From positions 1 through 51,896 of the forward strand of contig NZ_JAOPFU010000032.1 of the NCBI RefSeq assembly GCF_025515275.1: a stretch of DNA of 51,896 bases, in the 5' to 3' direction. Under the pieces are notes generated by a model. It did not search any database. It saw only the letters and a list, made by a program, of their open reading frames with translations, and had not been told where the DNA came from. Made by a program: the position numbers and the translations under genes. Within the stretch, counting starts at the first letter, position 1. Each line of letters starts with the position of its first letter. Source of the DNA: Catenovulum sp. 2E275 (GTDB lineage Bacteria > Pseudomonadota > Gammaproteobacteria > Enterobacterales > Alteromonadaceae). Below, in pieces: positions 8,271 to 16,642 of this stretch.

Positions 8271-10015
8271 CCTAATGCAATACCTTCACGCCTTGGATCG
8301 GCTGCGCCTTGCCAGCCTTGCTGAGTTTTCCAAATAGCATGCAAACCGCTGTTTAATTCACGAATATTGACTTTATGCCCTAACTTTTCAAATTGAGTTT
8401 GATACTCAGCTATATTTGTTCCAGCTTCTAATGAGGTTTCCCCATTTAAGTTAGTTATTTTGGGTAAATCAATTGCAGCCTGAATCGTTAACTGCCAATC
8501 CAGCTTAGCAATCAAGGTTTGTGCAACATAATTAATAATTCGTGACCCACCCGGCGAACCTAATACCCCAACTAACTGGCCGTTTTTAAATACCATAGTA
8601 GGCGACATTGAACTGCGGGGGCGCTTATTCGGCTCAACTCGATTAACCACTAACTGCCCATTTTGTTTTGGCGAAAATGAAAAATCAGTTAGCTGATTAT
8701 TTAATAAAAACCCCTCAACCATGACAGTTGAGCCAAACGCCATTTCAATACTGGTTGTCATCGACACAGCATTGCCCCACTTATCAACAATGCTAATGTG
8801 TGAAGTATTGGGTTGAGTTAAACTTGCCCCCTCATCTATTTTTGTTTGCCTAATTTCACCTGCTTTAGCTACGCCCAAATCTGTATTTAGTTGAATTAAT
8901 TCGCTTCTTTTATTCAAATAATCTGGCTTTAATAACTGATTTAAAGGCACAGAGGTAAAGTCTGAATCAGCCAAATACCTATTTCGATCAGCAAACGCAA
9001 GTTTAGATGCCTGACTAAATAAATGTAACGCAGTTGCCGAGTTAGCAGGATATTGGGCTAACTTAAACGGCTCCAGCAATTGTAAAATTTGTAGCACGGT
9101 AAAACCGCCAGAACTCGGCGGACCAAAACCACAAACCTGATAGTCATGATAATCACCGCACAAAGGCGCTCTTAATTTAGGCTGATAATTTTTTAGATCA
9201 CTCTGCGAAAGCTGACCCGGAGCAATGTCACTGGTTTGAACCGCTTTAACTATTTTTTGAGCTAAATCGCCCTGATAAAAATATTGGCTACCTTGTTTTG
9301 CAATTTGTTTAAACTGCTCAGCCAATGCCGGGTTTCGTTTTAAATCACCGGCTTTAAGCGGTTGATTAGCTGGGTAAAAATAACTTTTAGCAGGCTCTAA
9401 TTTTGCCAGTCCGGGGTTAATATTTAATTCAACCAATTTAGCTAATCTGGGCGATACAATAAAACCTTGCTCGCTTAACTCAATGGCTTGTTCAAATAAA
9501 CTTTGCCAACTTAATTTACCCCATTTTTGTTGCCCTAACTCAAGTGCCGCTAGCACTCCGGGCACCCCAACAGAGCGACCGCCAACAACCGCTTGATGCC
9601 AGCTAATTGGTTTACCATTTTCAAAAAATAAATGCTCATTTGCCGCAGACGGTGCAGCTTCCCGCCCATCCAACGTGAATAACTTTTGAGCTTTTTGATC
9701 CCAATATAAAATAAAAGCACCTCCGCCAATGCCGGAAGACTGAGGCTCAACTAAAGTTAAAACAGCTTGAATAGCCACCGCAGCATCCATTGCTGTTCCA
9801 CCTTGTTTTAAAACCGATAACCCCACTTTTGTAGCATAAGGATTAGCCGAGCTAACCATCGCCTGTTTAGCGGTTACTAAAGCATGAGCCTGAAAACCTG
9901 TAGCCGCTTCAGGGTCTCTGGCTTCTCGCTGTGTAAACGACTCAGCACTGATAGGCTGGGAAAATAAACTCACCAAAGAGACAAATAAAATACAAAAACG
10001 AGTTAGCTTAAACAT
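8264..10015 (-). CDS. ggt: Gamma-glutamyltransferase (glutathione hydrolase) precursor
   Basis: This periplasmic enzyme cleaves the gamma-glutamyl bond of glutathione and related peptides. It is made as a proenzyme that self-cleaves before a threonine. The signal peptide spans about residues 1-24 (ends QPISA). Family motifs include GGGAFILYWD near residue 100, the self-cleavage/nucleophile site in QPNTSHISIVD (Thr at about 403), and SMTTSIE with NNQLTDFSF and the oxyanion-region GSPGGSRII. The 583-residue length is usual. An in-frame GTG at 10021 is possible, but ATG 10015 (MFKLTRF) has a suitably spaced AGGAA. The 3' end overlaps the convergent gene at 8264-8270. Confidence 0.93.
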   Translation of the reverse strand: MFKLTRFCILFVSLVSLFSQPISAESFTQREARDPEAATGFQAHALVTAKQAMVSSANPYATKVGLSVLKQGGTAMDAAVAIQAVLTLVEPQSSGIGGGAFILYWDQKAQKLFTLDGREAAPSAANEHLFFENGKPISWHQAVVGGRSVGVPGVLAALELGQQKWGKLSWQSLFEQAIELSEQGFIVSPRLAKLVELNINPGLAKLEPAKSYFYPANQPLKAGDLKRNPALAEQFKQIAKQGSQYFYQGDLAQKIVKAVQTSDIAPGQLSQSDLKNYQPKLRAPLCGDYHDYQVCGFGPPSSGGFTVLQILQLLEPFKLAQYPANSATALHLFSQASKLAFADRNRYLADSDFTSVPLNQLLKPDYLNKRSELIQLNTDLGVAKAGEIRQTKIDEGASLTQPNTSHISIVDKWGNAVSMTTSIEMAFGSTVMVEGFLLNNQLTDFSFSPKQNGQLVVNRVEPNKRPRSSMSPTMVFKNGQLVGVLGSPGGSRIINYVAQTLIAKLDWQLTIQAAIDLPKITNLNGETSLEAGTNIAEYQTQFEKLGHKVNIRELNSGLHAIWKTQQGWQGAADPRREGIALGY

Positions 10016-10123
10016 AATCACTTTCTTCCTAAAAAATAAAACAGCGTCAGTTGGTATATAAAAATATTGAGCCTTAAGTTTTAATAACGCTATACTGTGT
10101 TTTTAATCATTCTTAACCTTTAT

Positions 10124-10717
10124 ATGCCACTACCTTTATTGTCAGATTTAGCTTGGCGAAAACTGCCTTTAATACTCGGTTTTATTTTAATCTTTTTTAT
10201 TTTTCAAACACTACAAAACCAAGTTGATATTTTTTCTCTGCATCTGACTCATTTTCAGTTAAATCAAAGCTGGCGCATTATTAGCGGTCATTTAGTGCAT
10301 AGTAATTTTCTGCACTTTATCTTAAATAGCGCAGGATTTTTAGCCCTTTGGGCATTGCACGGTCATTTTTATCAGCCGGTTAAATTAATTCAATTAGTAT
10401 TGTTAAGCTGTTTATTTATCTCTGCTTGGTTATTTTTCTTTTCAGACATTGATATTTATTATGGCTTTTCAGGCATTTTACATACGCTGGTTTGTTGGGG
10501 TGCATTAAAAGACATTCAGGCAAAAGATAAAACCGGATATTTGTTATTGCTCGCTTTAGCTGCAAAAGTATTTTACGAACAAAGTTTTGGTGCCAGTGAA
10601 TCAACCGAAGCATTAATTGGGGTAGCAGTGGCGACTCAAGCACACTTAGCCGGAGCCATATTTGGAGCTATTTATTTTTATATCGGCCAATTTAACCAAT
10701 GCAAAAAAATCACTTAA
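10124..10717 (+). CDS. rrtA: Rhombosortase (rhomboid-family GlyGly-CTERM protease)
   Basis: The protein of about 197 residues has six predicted membrane helices. Rhomboid signatures are the early HSNFLHFILNSAGFLALW segment, the catalytic serine in GFSGILH and the helix-6 histidine in AHLAGAIFGA. Small rhomboids with these features are the RrtA rhombosortases, which cleave the C-terminal GlyGly-CTERM anchor of secreted proteins in type-II-secreting gammaproteobacteria. No GlyGly-CTERM substrate is encoded in the window. ATG 10124 gives MPLPLLSDLAWRK; an upstream GTG at 10097 would add nine hydrophobic residues, and neither start has a clear ribosome site. The end overlaps convergent tyrR by eight bases. 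Confidence 0.82.
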   Translation: MPLPLLSDLAWRKLPLILGFILIFFIFQTLQNQVDIFSLHLTHFQLNQSWRIISGHLVHSNFLHFILNSAGFLALWALHGHFYQPVKLIQLVLLSCLFISAWLFFFSDIDIYYGFSGILHTLVCWGALKDIQAKDKTGYLLLLALAAKVFYEQSFGASESTEALIGVAVATQAHLAGAIFGAIYFYIGQFNQCKKIT

Positions 10718-12179
10718 TGACTTTCACTGTATGTTTATTAATGCCGTAATCTCTTAGTTTATTCGCAATGGCAGTATGGCTTAATCCTAACTTTTGGGCT
10801 AATTGACGGGTACTTGGATAATGCGGATATAACTGACGCAACAGCGCATTTTCAAAACGTTTTACTGCATCATCTAAACTACCGGATAAATCCGTGGATA
10901 AATTGTAAGCTTGCTCTTGTGCTTGCGGCAACTCAAAATCATCAACCGTTAATTTATCCTGATTATTGGTCAATAAAGCCTGATTAATTACACTTTCTAA
11001 CTGACTCAGGTTGCCCATCCACTGCTGGTTGGCTAACTGCGTTAATACGGCTTTATCAATTTGCACATGCGGGCGTTCAAATTTATTGCAGGCCTTACGA
11101 GCCAATAACTCGGTTAACTGTGCTAGATCAGCTTCTCGCTCTCTTAACGGCGGAACATGCAAGCACAATTGATTAATCGCCTGATATAGGTTTTCGTCAA
11201 ATACCCCTTCATTTACTAAATACATTAAACTTTTTTGGGTCGTTGCCAATATCCGGCAAGTTAGCTGAGTTTGTTTTAAGCAAGTTAATAACTGAGCTTG
11301 AGAGTCAGCTAGCAGTTTATCTATATGGCGAAATATTACAGAGCCAACTATTTTATCCTGCTCTATTTGCGCTAACTGTAATTTCAGTTCATCGGCGGAT
11401 AACCCAATACAATCAATGGTATGCACAACTTTAGTCGAGTGTGCACTTAAATAATGGCATAAGCTGGCAAAATAATGTTTACCCGTACCGGCTTCGCCTT
11501 CAAAAACAACCGTAAGCTCTGTGCGAGCCAGTTTTTTTAAATCGCGCACTAATTTTTTACTGCCCGATGCATGAGCCACAGTTTGATTTAAAATAAAAGC
11601 CTGTTGATTCGCTAACGGATAATGAGCATGGCTGGGTTTAATTCTAATTAAAGCACCGGTAAAAACCATATTATTTTGCTCTGACGGTAACCATAAAGGA
11701 TGCAACTCAACCTGCACAGTTTGCTGCTCAATTTCGCCAACTTGCAATAATTGCTCTTTACTTTTAGTATCTAACCATCTTTGAATGTTAATGCCTTTAA
11801 TCCACTGCGTAATCAGGCCATAATCTTTTTTACTCTGATTATTTAATAAACTCATAGCAGCGCGGTTAAGGTTTAAGACTTTACCTTTTTCATCTACAGA
11901 GATAATCGCTTCCAGTTCACTTTTTAAAGCGGCTTGATATTCATAATGCTGACGCTCAAAAGGCATAAAATTAATTGTTTTAACATCTTTTACGCCATTA
12001 ATTAATCGTATCTCTGGCATTAAGTGCTGAAATTCGGCAAATTCAATGCTAGGAAAATGCAAATAAATTTTTTCAGCATGAACTTCTATACCTTGTAAAT
12101 CAATTTGATGTCGCACCAAAATCTCAAGTATGTCTTGAGTGATGCCAAGCCGATTTTCACAACTGATTTCAAGCCTCAT
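10710..12179 (-). CDS. tyrR: TyrR-like aromatic amino acid regulator with degenerate AAA+ domain
   Basis: The 489-residue protein has the TyrR domain order: ACT-like domain (1 to about 75, starting MRLEISCENRLGIT), PAS domain (about 80-180), AAA+ region (about 205-420) and a C-terminal Fis/TyrR helix-turn-helix (STRQLAQKLGLSHTAIANKL, near 457-480). TyrR controls aromatic amino acid synthesis, transport and catabolism in response to Tyr/Phe. The DNA-binding helix is almost identical to the E. coli form. The ATPase core is eroded: Walker A is kept (GEAGTGKH), the segment that would carry GAFTGA is missing or unrecognisable, Walker B reads VIFRHIDKL instead of an LLDE type, and the usual WPGNxR is WMGNLS. 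TyrR proteins do not need sigma-54, so loss of the loop is compatible with function. Confidence 0.9.
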   Translation of the reverse strand: MRLEISCENRLGITQDILEILVRHQIDLQGIEVHAEKIYLHFPSIEFAEFQHLMPEIRLINGVKDVKTINFMPFERQHYEYQAALKSELEAIISVDEKGKVLNLNRAAMSLLNNQSKKDYGLITQWIKGINIQRWLDTKSKEQLLQVGEIEQQTVQVELHPLWLPSEQNNMVFTGALIRIKPSHAHYPLANQQAFILNQTVAHASGSKKLVRDLKKLARTELTVVFEGEAGTGKHYFASLCHYLSAHSTKVVHTIDCIGLSADELKLQLAQIEQDKIVGSVIFRHIDKLLADSQAQLLTCLKQTQLTCRILATTQKSLMYLVNEGVFDENLYQAINQLCLHVPPLREREADLAQLTELLARKACNKFERPHVQIDKAVLTQLANQQWMGNLSQLESVINQALLTNNQDKLTVDDFELPQAQEQAYNLSTDLSGSLDDAVKRFENALLRQLYPHYPSTRQLAQKLGLSHTAIANKLRDYGINKHTVKVIK

Positions 12180-12282
12180 CGAATTTGCACCTTAAATAAA
12201 AACTAGATTTATAATTAACTAAAGCTTAGCCTAACAGAATAAAATGCGCTACGCGCAAAATGTGATTGATTAAGAGAATAAA

Positions 12283-12786
12283 ATGACGTTACAGCAACAA
12301 GTTGAGCAAACCTTGAGCAAACTCACAGAAAGGCTCAAACAAAATCCGGATCAGGAAAAACTGGTCAGCATTTTACAATCTCATACCAGTTTTATTTGTC
12401 AGGCCGAAACGTTAGACGATTATTTGGAAGAAACCAAACGCTTAATTGATTTAGCATTTAACAAAACCACCCAGAATGATGAAAGATTAGCTGATCGCTT
12501 AAATGACCAATTAGAATTATTGGCTAAACTGGCGCTTAACCAAAAGTTGATTGATATAAATGCAGCAACTGAATACAAAAGCCGAGTAGGCAAAATGCAC
12601 CAAACTTTGGCTCAATATCGTCAATATCTGGCGCAATTTGATGACCAAATTAGACTCAACCCAAACTTACCCGCCGAACATTCTATTTTTAAACGTCGTG
12701 AACGTTGCCTTTCAGCCATTCTTCAACTGGAAGAGAAAATCAGTAAAATAGAACAAAAAGGTTATGGCACAAATCGTTTTATTTAA
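12283..12786 (+). CDS. priC: Primosomal replication protein PriC-like
   Basis: The 167-residue, all-helical, charged protein matches the PriC (primosomal protein N'') pattern. It has an N-terminal helix pair, a central stretch with LIDLAFN and LAKLALNQKLI, and a C-terminal segment containing HSIFKRRERCLSAILQLEEKI. In that segment the R-R-E-R-C-L-x-A-I motif corresponds to the conserved C-terminal region of the family, which binds SSB and helps reload DnaB at stalled forks. The start has AAGAGAA five bases upstream. The gene is divergent from tyrR and probably has its own promoter in the 100-bp gap. Similarity in this family is low, so the call is good but not certain. Confidence 0.75.
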   Translation: MTLQQQVEQTLSKLTERLKQNPDQEKLVSILQSHTSFICQAETLDDYLEETKRLIDLAFNKTTQNDERLADRLNDQLELLAKLALNQKLIDINAATEYKSRVGKMHQTLAQYRQYLAQFDDQIRLNPNLPAEHSIFKRRERCLSAILQLEEKISKIEQKGYGTNRFI

Positions 12787-12914
12787 GCGGTATGATAAAT
12801 AATCTTAAAACCATCTGAACCTTTTGTCTGTTCGTAAATCAAGATATACTGCGACACAACAAACTATGCCTGCTTATGATTCAGGTATTAAGTAACAATA
12901 TAAAAGAGCATTAA

Positions 12915-13247
12915 ATGAAATCGATGATAACTTTAGCACTGGCTTTAGCATTAGCTAGCTGCGCTTATAAAATTGATGTCCGCCAAGGCAACTACATAGA
13001 AAAAAAAGACGTTGATAAACTCAGACAAAATATGACCAAAGAACAGGTTGCTTATGTACTAGGCAAACCGATTATTGAAGACGCATTTAATCAAAGCACT
13101 TGGTATTACTTATATAATGTTGAATATGGCGATGGTCGCCCAGACAGACGCATTGAGTTAACGCTACAATTTGAAAATAATCAGCTTAAAGATATGCAAG
13201 GCACCATAGATAAACCAGAAGACTTTGAAAAATCACTGGATTTATAA
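12915..13247 (+). CDS. bamE: Outer membrane protein assembly factor BamE (lipoprotein)
   Basis: The 110-residue lipoprotein has a short signal ending in the lipobox ALASC (Cys16). The BamE fold motifs follow: GNYIEKKDVDKLRQNMTKEQV, then VLGKPIIEDAFNQSTWYYLYN, and the final basic strand RRIELTLQFENNQL. BamE is a small accessory subunit of the beta-barrel assembly machine and contacts BamD and phosphatidylglycerol. In E. coli bamE lies next to rnfH, ratA and smpB; here the same four genes occur but a SulP transporter sits between bamE and rnfH. A strong terminator follows. Confidence 0.93.
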   Translation: MKSMITLALALALASCAYKIDVRQGNYIEKKDVDKLRQNMTKEQVAYVLGKPIIEDAFNQSTWYYLYNVEYGDGRPDRRIELTLQFENNQLKDMQGTIDKPEDFEKSLDL

Positions 13248-13286
13248 AACAATACGCTAACATCAAATTAGAAGCTAAATTAAAAA

Positions 13287-13317
13287 AGCCGCATTTAAGA
13301 TAAATTTAAATGCGGCT
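13287..13317. terminator. Bidirectional terminator between bamE and the SulP gene
   Basis: A 12-bp stem (AGCCGCATTTAA, 13287-13298, with 13306-13317) has A/T runs on both sides (AAAAAA before, TTTTTATTATTT after). It can terminate bamE rightwards and the convergent SulP gene leftwards. Confidence 0.85.
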
Positions 13318-13363
13318 TTTTATTATTTATTGATAACTTCTGCCATATATTTGATGAGCAGGC

Positions 13364-14929
13364 TTAACCCAACTCATCAGAAGCTACATGATAGTCAGGG
13401 TCTTCAAGAATATTCACTTCACATAAACTCCCTGCCCGTTTAAGTAACTGGCGACATTCTGGACTTAAATGACGTAAATGTAATTTTTTACCTTGAGCTT
13501 CATATTTTTCAGCTAAACCGTCCAGCGCTTCAATACCGGAGTGATCGCTTACTCGCGAACGTTTAAACTCAATAACCACATGCTCGGGATCGGTTTCTGG
13601 TGAGAATAAACCTTTAAAATTGGCAACCGATGCAAAAAACAACGGCCCGCGTAAGTCATATACCTTGTAACCTTGAGCATCAATATAAGTATCGGCCTGA
13701 ATATGTTTTGCATGTTTCCATGCAAATACTAAAGCAGAAACAATCACCCCGATAATGACCGCGATTGCTAAATCAAAAGCAACGGTAATGCCCGAAACTA
13801 ATACAATAATAAAAGCATCTGCAACCGGGATTTTTGGCATAATTCTAAACGATGACCATTCAAATGTGCCAAGCACCACCATAAACATAATACCGACTAA
13901 AGCGGCTAACGGGATCATTTCAATCAGACCTGAAGCAAATAAAATAAACCCTAATAAAACTAATGCTGCGGTAATTCCAGATAAACGGCCACGACCGCCA
14001 GAGTTAATATTGATCATACTTTGGCCAATCATTGCACAGCCACCCATACCACCAAAAAAGCCATTGGTCGTATTCGCAATACCCTGACCAATACACTCGC
14101 GGTTTCCTCGACCACGAGTCCCTGTAATTTCATCAATTAAAGATAAGGTTAATAAAGATTCAATTAAACCAACCGAGGCAATAATCAGTGCAGTAGGAAA
14201 AATAATATAAAGCGTTTCAAGCGTAAGCGGCACCATAGGAATTGCAAAACTAGGTAATTCACCTTTTAATGATGCGGTAGCTGCTTCTTCCGGCGGTAAC
14301 ATATCACGAACAAAATCAATAACGGTTCTGGCTTCTAAATCCAGCCCAATCACAATTAAAGTAACCGTAATAATTGCAACTAATCCAGACGGCACAGCTG
14401 TGGTAATTTTGGGTAAAAAGTGAGTAATCGCCATAGTTAATGCCACTAAACCCAGCATAATCCACAAGCTTTCACCTTGTAACCATTGCCACTGACCAAT
14501 ATCATCTAAAAACTTAAACTGTCCCATTTGCGCCAGAAAAATAACAATGGCTAAACCATTAACAAACCCCAGCATAACTGGATGCGGCACCATCCGAATG
14601 AATTTACCCAACTTAAATATGCCGGCTAAAATTTGTAAGACCCCAGCCAAAATAACGGCTGCAAATAAATATTGCACGCCATACAAAGCAACCAAAGATA
14701 CCATTACAACCGCAGTTGCACCGGTTGCGCCTGAAATCATGCCAGGGCGACCACCAAAAACCGAGGTTAATAATCCCATCATAAATGCAGCATATAAACC
14801 AATCATAGGTTCAACGCCTGCAACAAATGCAAAAGCAACGGCTTCTGGTACCAAAGCTAAAGCAACTGTGATACCAGACAATACGTCGTTTTTGACATTG
14901 TATTTTTCATTATTAATTAAACTAAACAT
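13364..14929 (-). CDS. SulP-family inorganic anion transporter with STAS domain
   Basis: The 521-residue protein has the SLC26/SulP layout: a membrane domain of 12 or more helices (residues about 20-400) beginning with [24 protein letters not shown] and the [25 protein letters not shown] core motif, then a cytoplasmic STAS domain (about 410-515). The family carries sulfate, bicarbonate, molybdate or other anions with sodium or proton coupling. The centre contains the long conserved stretch around [20 protein letters not shown], often seen in bacterial SulP/BicA-like carriers. The substrate cannot be read from sequence. No carbonic anhydrase or sulfur gene is adjacent. It interrupts the ancestral bamE-rnfH-ratA-smpB cluster. 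Confidence 0.9.
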   Translation of the reverse strand: MFSLINNEKYNVKNDVLSGITVALALVPEAVAFAFVAGVEPMIGLYAAFMMGLLTSVFGGRPGMISGATGATAVVMVSLVALYGVQYLFAAVILAGVLQILAGIFKLGKFIRMVPHPVMLGFVNGLAIVIFLAQMGQFKFLDDIGQWQWLQGESLWIMLGLVALTMAITHFLPKITTAVPSGLVAIITVTLIVIGLDLEARTVIDFVRDMLPPEEAATASLKGELPSFAIPMVPLTLETLYIIFPTALIIASVGLIESLLTLSLIDEITGTRGRGNRECIGQGIANTTNGFFGGMGGCAMIGQSMININSGGRGRLSGITAALVLLGFILFASGLIEMIPLAALVGIMFMVVLGTFEWSSFRIMPKIPVADAFIIVLVSGITVAFDLAIAVIIGVIVSALVFAWKHAKHIQADTYIDAQGYKVYDLRGPLFFASVANFKGLFSPETDPEHVVIEFKRSRVSDHSGIEALDGLAEKYEAQGKKLHLRHLSPECRQLLKRAGSLCEVNILEDPDYHVASDELG

Positions 14930-14994
14930 TTAACGCTCTTGTGTATATTTATTGTAAGTGTGATTCTTTAATATGTATAAATGAAATATGAAAC

Positions 14995-15324
14995 TTAGGC
15001 TTTACCACCTGTGACTTTATTTGCCCGCCCTTCTTCTTTAGCTTTTTCTGCCCGACGACGTCGCACATCTTTAGGATCAGCAATTAAAGGCCGGTAAATT
15101 TCAATTCTATCACCATCATTTACTTCATCGGTTAATTTACGGGTACGGCTCCATATCCCAACTTTATTCACCGATAAATCAATATCTGAATGTTTTTGTA
15201 AAATTCCGGATTGCTCGATACAAGTTTGAATATCAGTACCTTGAGCAACATGCACTGTCAACAAGCTTTGTTCTTGTGGCAGAGCATAAGTGACTTCAAT
15301 TTTTAATAAATTATCGTTCATCAT
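14995..15324 (-). CDS. rnfH: RnfH family protein (RatB)
   Basis: The 109-residue protein has a beta-grasp (ubiquitin-like) fold signature: KIEVTYALPQEQSLLTVHV at the start, IGIWSRTRKL-type central segment (VGIWSRTRKL here), and DGDRIEIYRPLIADPKDVRRRRAEKA at the end. That sequence is diagnostic for the RnfH/UPF0125 family. Its biochemical role is not established; it accompanies ratA in many gammaproteobacteria. It lies 58 bases downstream of ratA on the same strand and is likely in its operon. Two consecutive ATGs (15324, 15321) make the exact start ambiguous by one codon. Confidence 0.9.
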   Translation of the reverse strand: MMNDNLLKIEVTYALPQEQSLLTVHVAQGTDIQTCIEQSGILQKHSDIDLSVNKVGIWSRTRKLTDEVNDGDRIEIYRPLIADPKDVRRRRAEKAKEEGRANKVTGGKA

Positions 15325-15382
15325 TTTCTTATCAATTTATTCCGGATCTGGACTTTGTATCTCAAACCAGTTAAGCCTAAAT

Positions 15383-15814
15383 TTAGGCGTAAACCTCTTT
15401 AGCTCTTTGAGTAAAAGCTTTAACCATATTATTTGCCATATGATTAAAAATAGAGCCAAATGCAACTTCAATTATTTTGGACGAAAACTCAAAATCTAAA
15501 TCTAATACCACTTTGCAGGCTTCATCATCCAACGGGATAAATTGCCACAAACCAACCAATTTTTTAAACGGGCCATCAATTAAATTAATTTCAACACTTT
15601 GCCCGTCTTGCATTTTATTGTGAGTGGTAAACCACTTGCCAATACTCGCCTTGCCAATCTGAACAGACGCTTTTAATTCTGTTGATGTTTTACTGATCAC
15701 ATCCACTGCCATACAATCCGGCACAAATTGCGGATATGCAGCAACATCATTAACCAAATCATACATTTGCTTGGCACTGTACATCACCAAAGCATGCCGA
15801 TGAACTTTTGGCAT
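15383..15814 (-). CDS. ratA: RatA / COQ10-type START-domain protein
   Basis: The 143-residue protein matches the polyketide-cyclase/START fold of the RatA-COQ10 family: MPKVHRHALVMYSAKQMYDLVNDVAAYPQFVPDC at the start, then GPFKKLVGLWQFIPL and the C-terminal helix with FNHMANNMVKAFTQRA. In E. coli RatA was reported to inhibit 70S ribosome assembly, while the eukaryotic homologue binds coenzyme Q; which role applies here is open. The gene is divergent from smpB across 260 bases and is followed by rnfH. A 14-bp palindrome at 15859-15872 lies in its presumed promoter. Confidence 0.92.
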   Translation of the reverse strand: MPKVHRHALVMYSAKQMYDLVNDVAAYPQFVPDCMAVDVISKTSTELKASVQIGKASIGKWFTTHNKMQDGQSVEINLIDGPFKKLVGLWQFIPLDDEACKVVLDLDFEFSSKIIEVAFGSIFNHMANNMVKAFTQRAKEVYA

Positions 15815-15858
15815 GGATAACTCCCTGAACTAAACGAGGGCGGAATACTAGCATAAAA

Positions 15859-15872
15859 TGCGTTATAACGCA
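15859..15872. promoter_or_regulatory. Perfect 14-bp palindrome upstream of ratA
   Basis: The sequence TGCGTTATAACGCA is its own reverse complement. On the ratA strand it lies just upstream of an extended -10-like element (TGCTAGTAT), a position typical of an operator. The regulator is unknown. Confidence 0.45.
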
Positions 15873-15910
15873 GTTTTTGCACACACAAATTAGAATTAAC
15901 CAAGACAAAA

Positions 15911-15940
15911 CTGGCAGCTGCCAGACTAACTCAGTATAAT
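15911..15940 (+). promoter_or_regulatory. Probable smpB promoter with palindrome over the -35 region
   Basis: A perfect 14-bp palindrome, CTGGCAGCTGCCAG (15911-15924), includes a -35-like TGGCAG (15912-15917). It is followed after 17 bases by TATAAT (15935-15940). The -10 is consensus; the -35 is fair. The palindrome over the -35 suggests repressor control, which is inference. Confidence 0.6.
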
Positions 15941-16074
15941 CGCCCTTTAGAGTGTAAAATTACAACGAATCTGCCTGATAAAATAAATCATGGCTCGTAT
16001 TCCAAGCATCCATTTGTTTAACCCGTACAAATGACAAGCTTGCGGCAGTAAATTTAAGGTTAACAAATAGTTAT

Positions 16075-16560
16075 ATGGCAAAATCAAAAAAAAGCAGTGG
16101 CAACAACAGCAACTTGATTGCCCAAAATAAAAAAGCACGACACGAATTTTTTTTAGAAGATAAATTTGAAGCCGGTATGGAGCTTCAAGGCTGGGAAGTA
16201 AAAAGCATCCGTGAAGGCAAAGTTAATATCTCTGAATGTTATGTCATTATTCAAAATAATGAAGCATATTTAGTTGGCAGCCGGATTACCCCGCTCAATT
16301 CAGCATCAACCCACGTTATTGCCGATCCGGTAAGGCCACGCAAATTATTATTAAGCCGACGAGAAATTGATAAATTGATTGGCGCGCGTGATCGTGAAGG
16401 TTTTTCAATTGTTGCTTCCAGAATGTACTGGAAACGCTGCTGGGTAAAATTAGAAATCCATCTGGCAAAAGGTAAAAAGTCGCACGATAAACGTGACGAT
16501 ATAAAAGATAAAGACTGGGCTCGCCAAAAAGAGCGAATGATGAAAACCAGTTTGCGTTAA
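16075..16560 (+). CDS. smpB: SsrA-binding protein SmpB
   Basis: SmpB binds tmRNA and delivers it to stalled ribosomes for trans-translation. The 161-residue protein has the OB-fold core with [20 protein letters not shown], the signature [19 protein letters not shown], and [10 protein letters not shown]. The basic C-terminal tail [16 protein letters not shown] becomes helical in the ribosome mRNA channel. The Shine-Dalgarno is weak (AAGG about 15 bases upstream), so the start rests on family alignment. No ssrA tmRNA gene was recognised in the window. smpB is divergent from ratA as in related genomes. Confidence 0.96.
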   Translation: MAKSKKSSGNNSNLIAQNKKARHEFFLEDKFEAGMELQGWEVKSIREGKVNISECYVIIQNNEAYLVGSRITPLNSASTHVIADPVRPRKLLLSRREIDKLIGARDREGFSIVASRMYWKRCWVKLEIHLAKGKKSHDKRDDIKDKDWARQKERMMKTSLR

Positions 16561-16611
16561 ACGGCTTGAATTGGTGTATTGTTAAACCCAATACCAAATA
16601 AAAAATACAAA

Positions 16612-16636
16612 GCTTGCGGCAAACTTTACCGCAAGC
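16612..16636 (-). terminator. Terminator downstream of ygjV
   Basis: An 8-bp stem (GCTTGCGG/CCGCAAGC) with a 9-base loop is followed on the reverse strand by TTTGTATTTTTTA. It lies just after the ygjV stop codon at 16643 and probably ends that transcript. It could also slow smpB transcription from the other side, but that side lacks a T tract. Confidence 0.7.
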
Positions 16637-16642
16637 GACTCA

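Noticed and set aside
12180-12282. Searched for a TyrR box in the tyrR/priC gap
   Set aside because: No TGTAAA-N6-TTTACA-like site was found; only short AT-rich partial matches occur.
13755-14087. Forward-strand frames inside the SulP gene (also at 14547-14933)
   Set aside because: They are antisense to strongly conserved transporter codons and show no signal, ribosome site or domain.
15815-16074. Searched for ssrA (tmRNA) beside smpB
   Set aside because: No tmRNA-like ends or tag-coding frame are visible in the gap.
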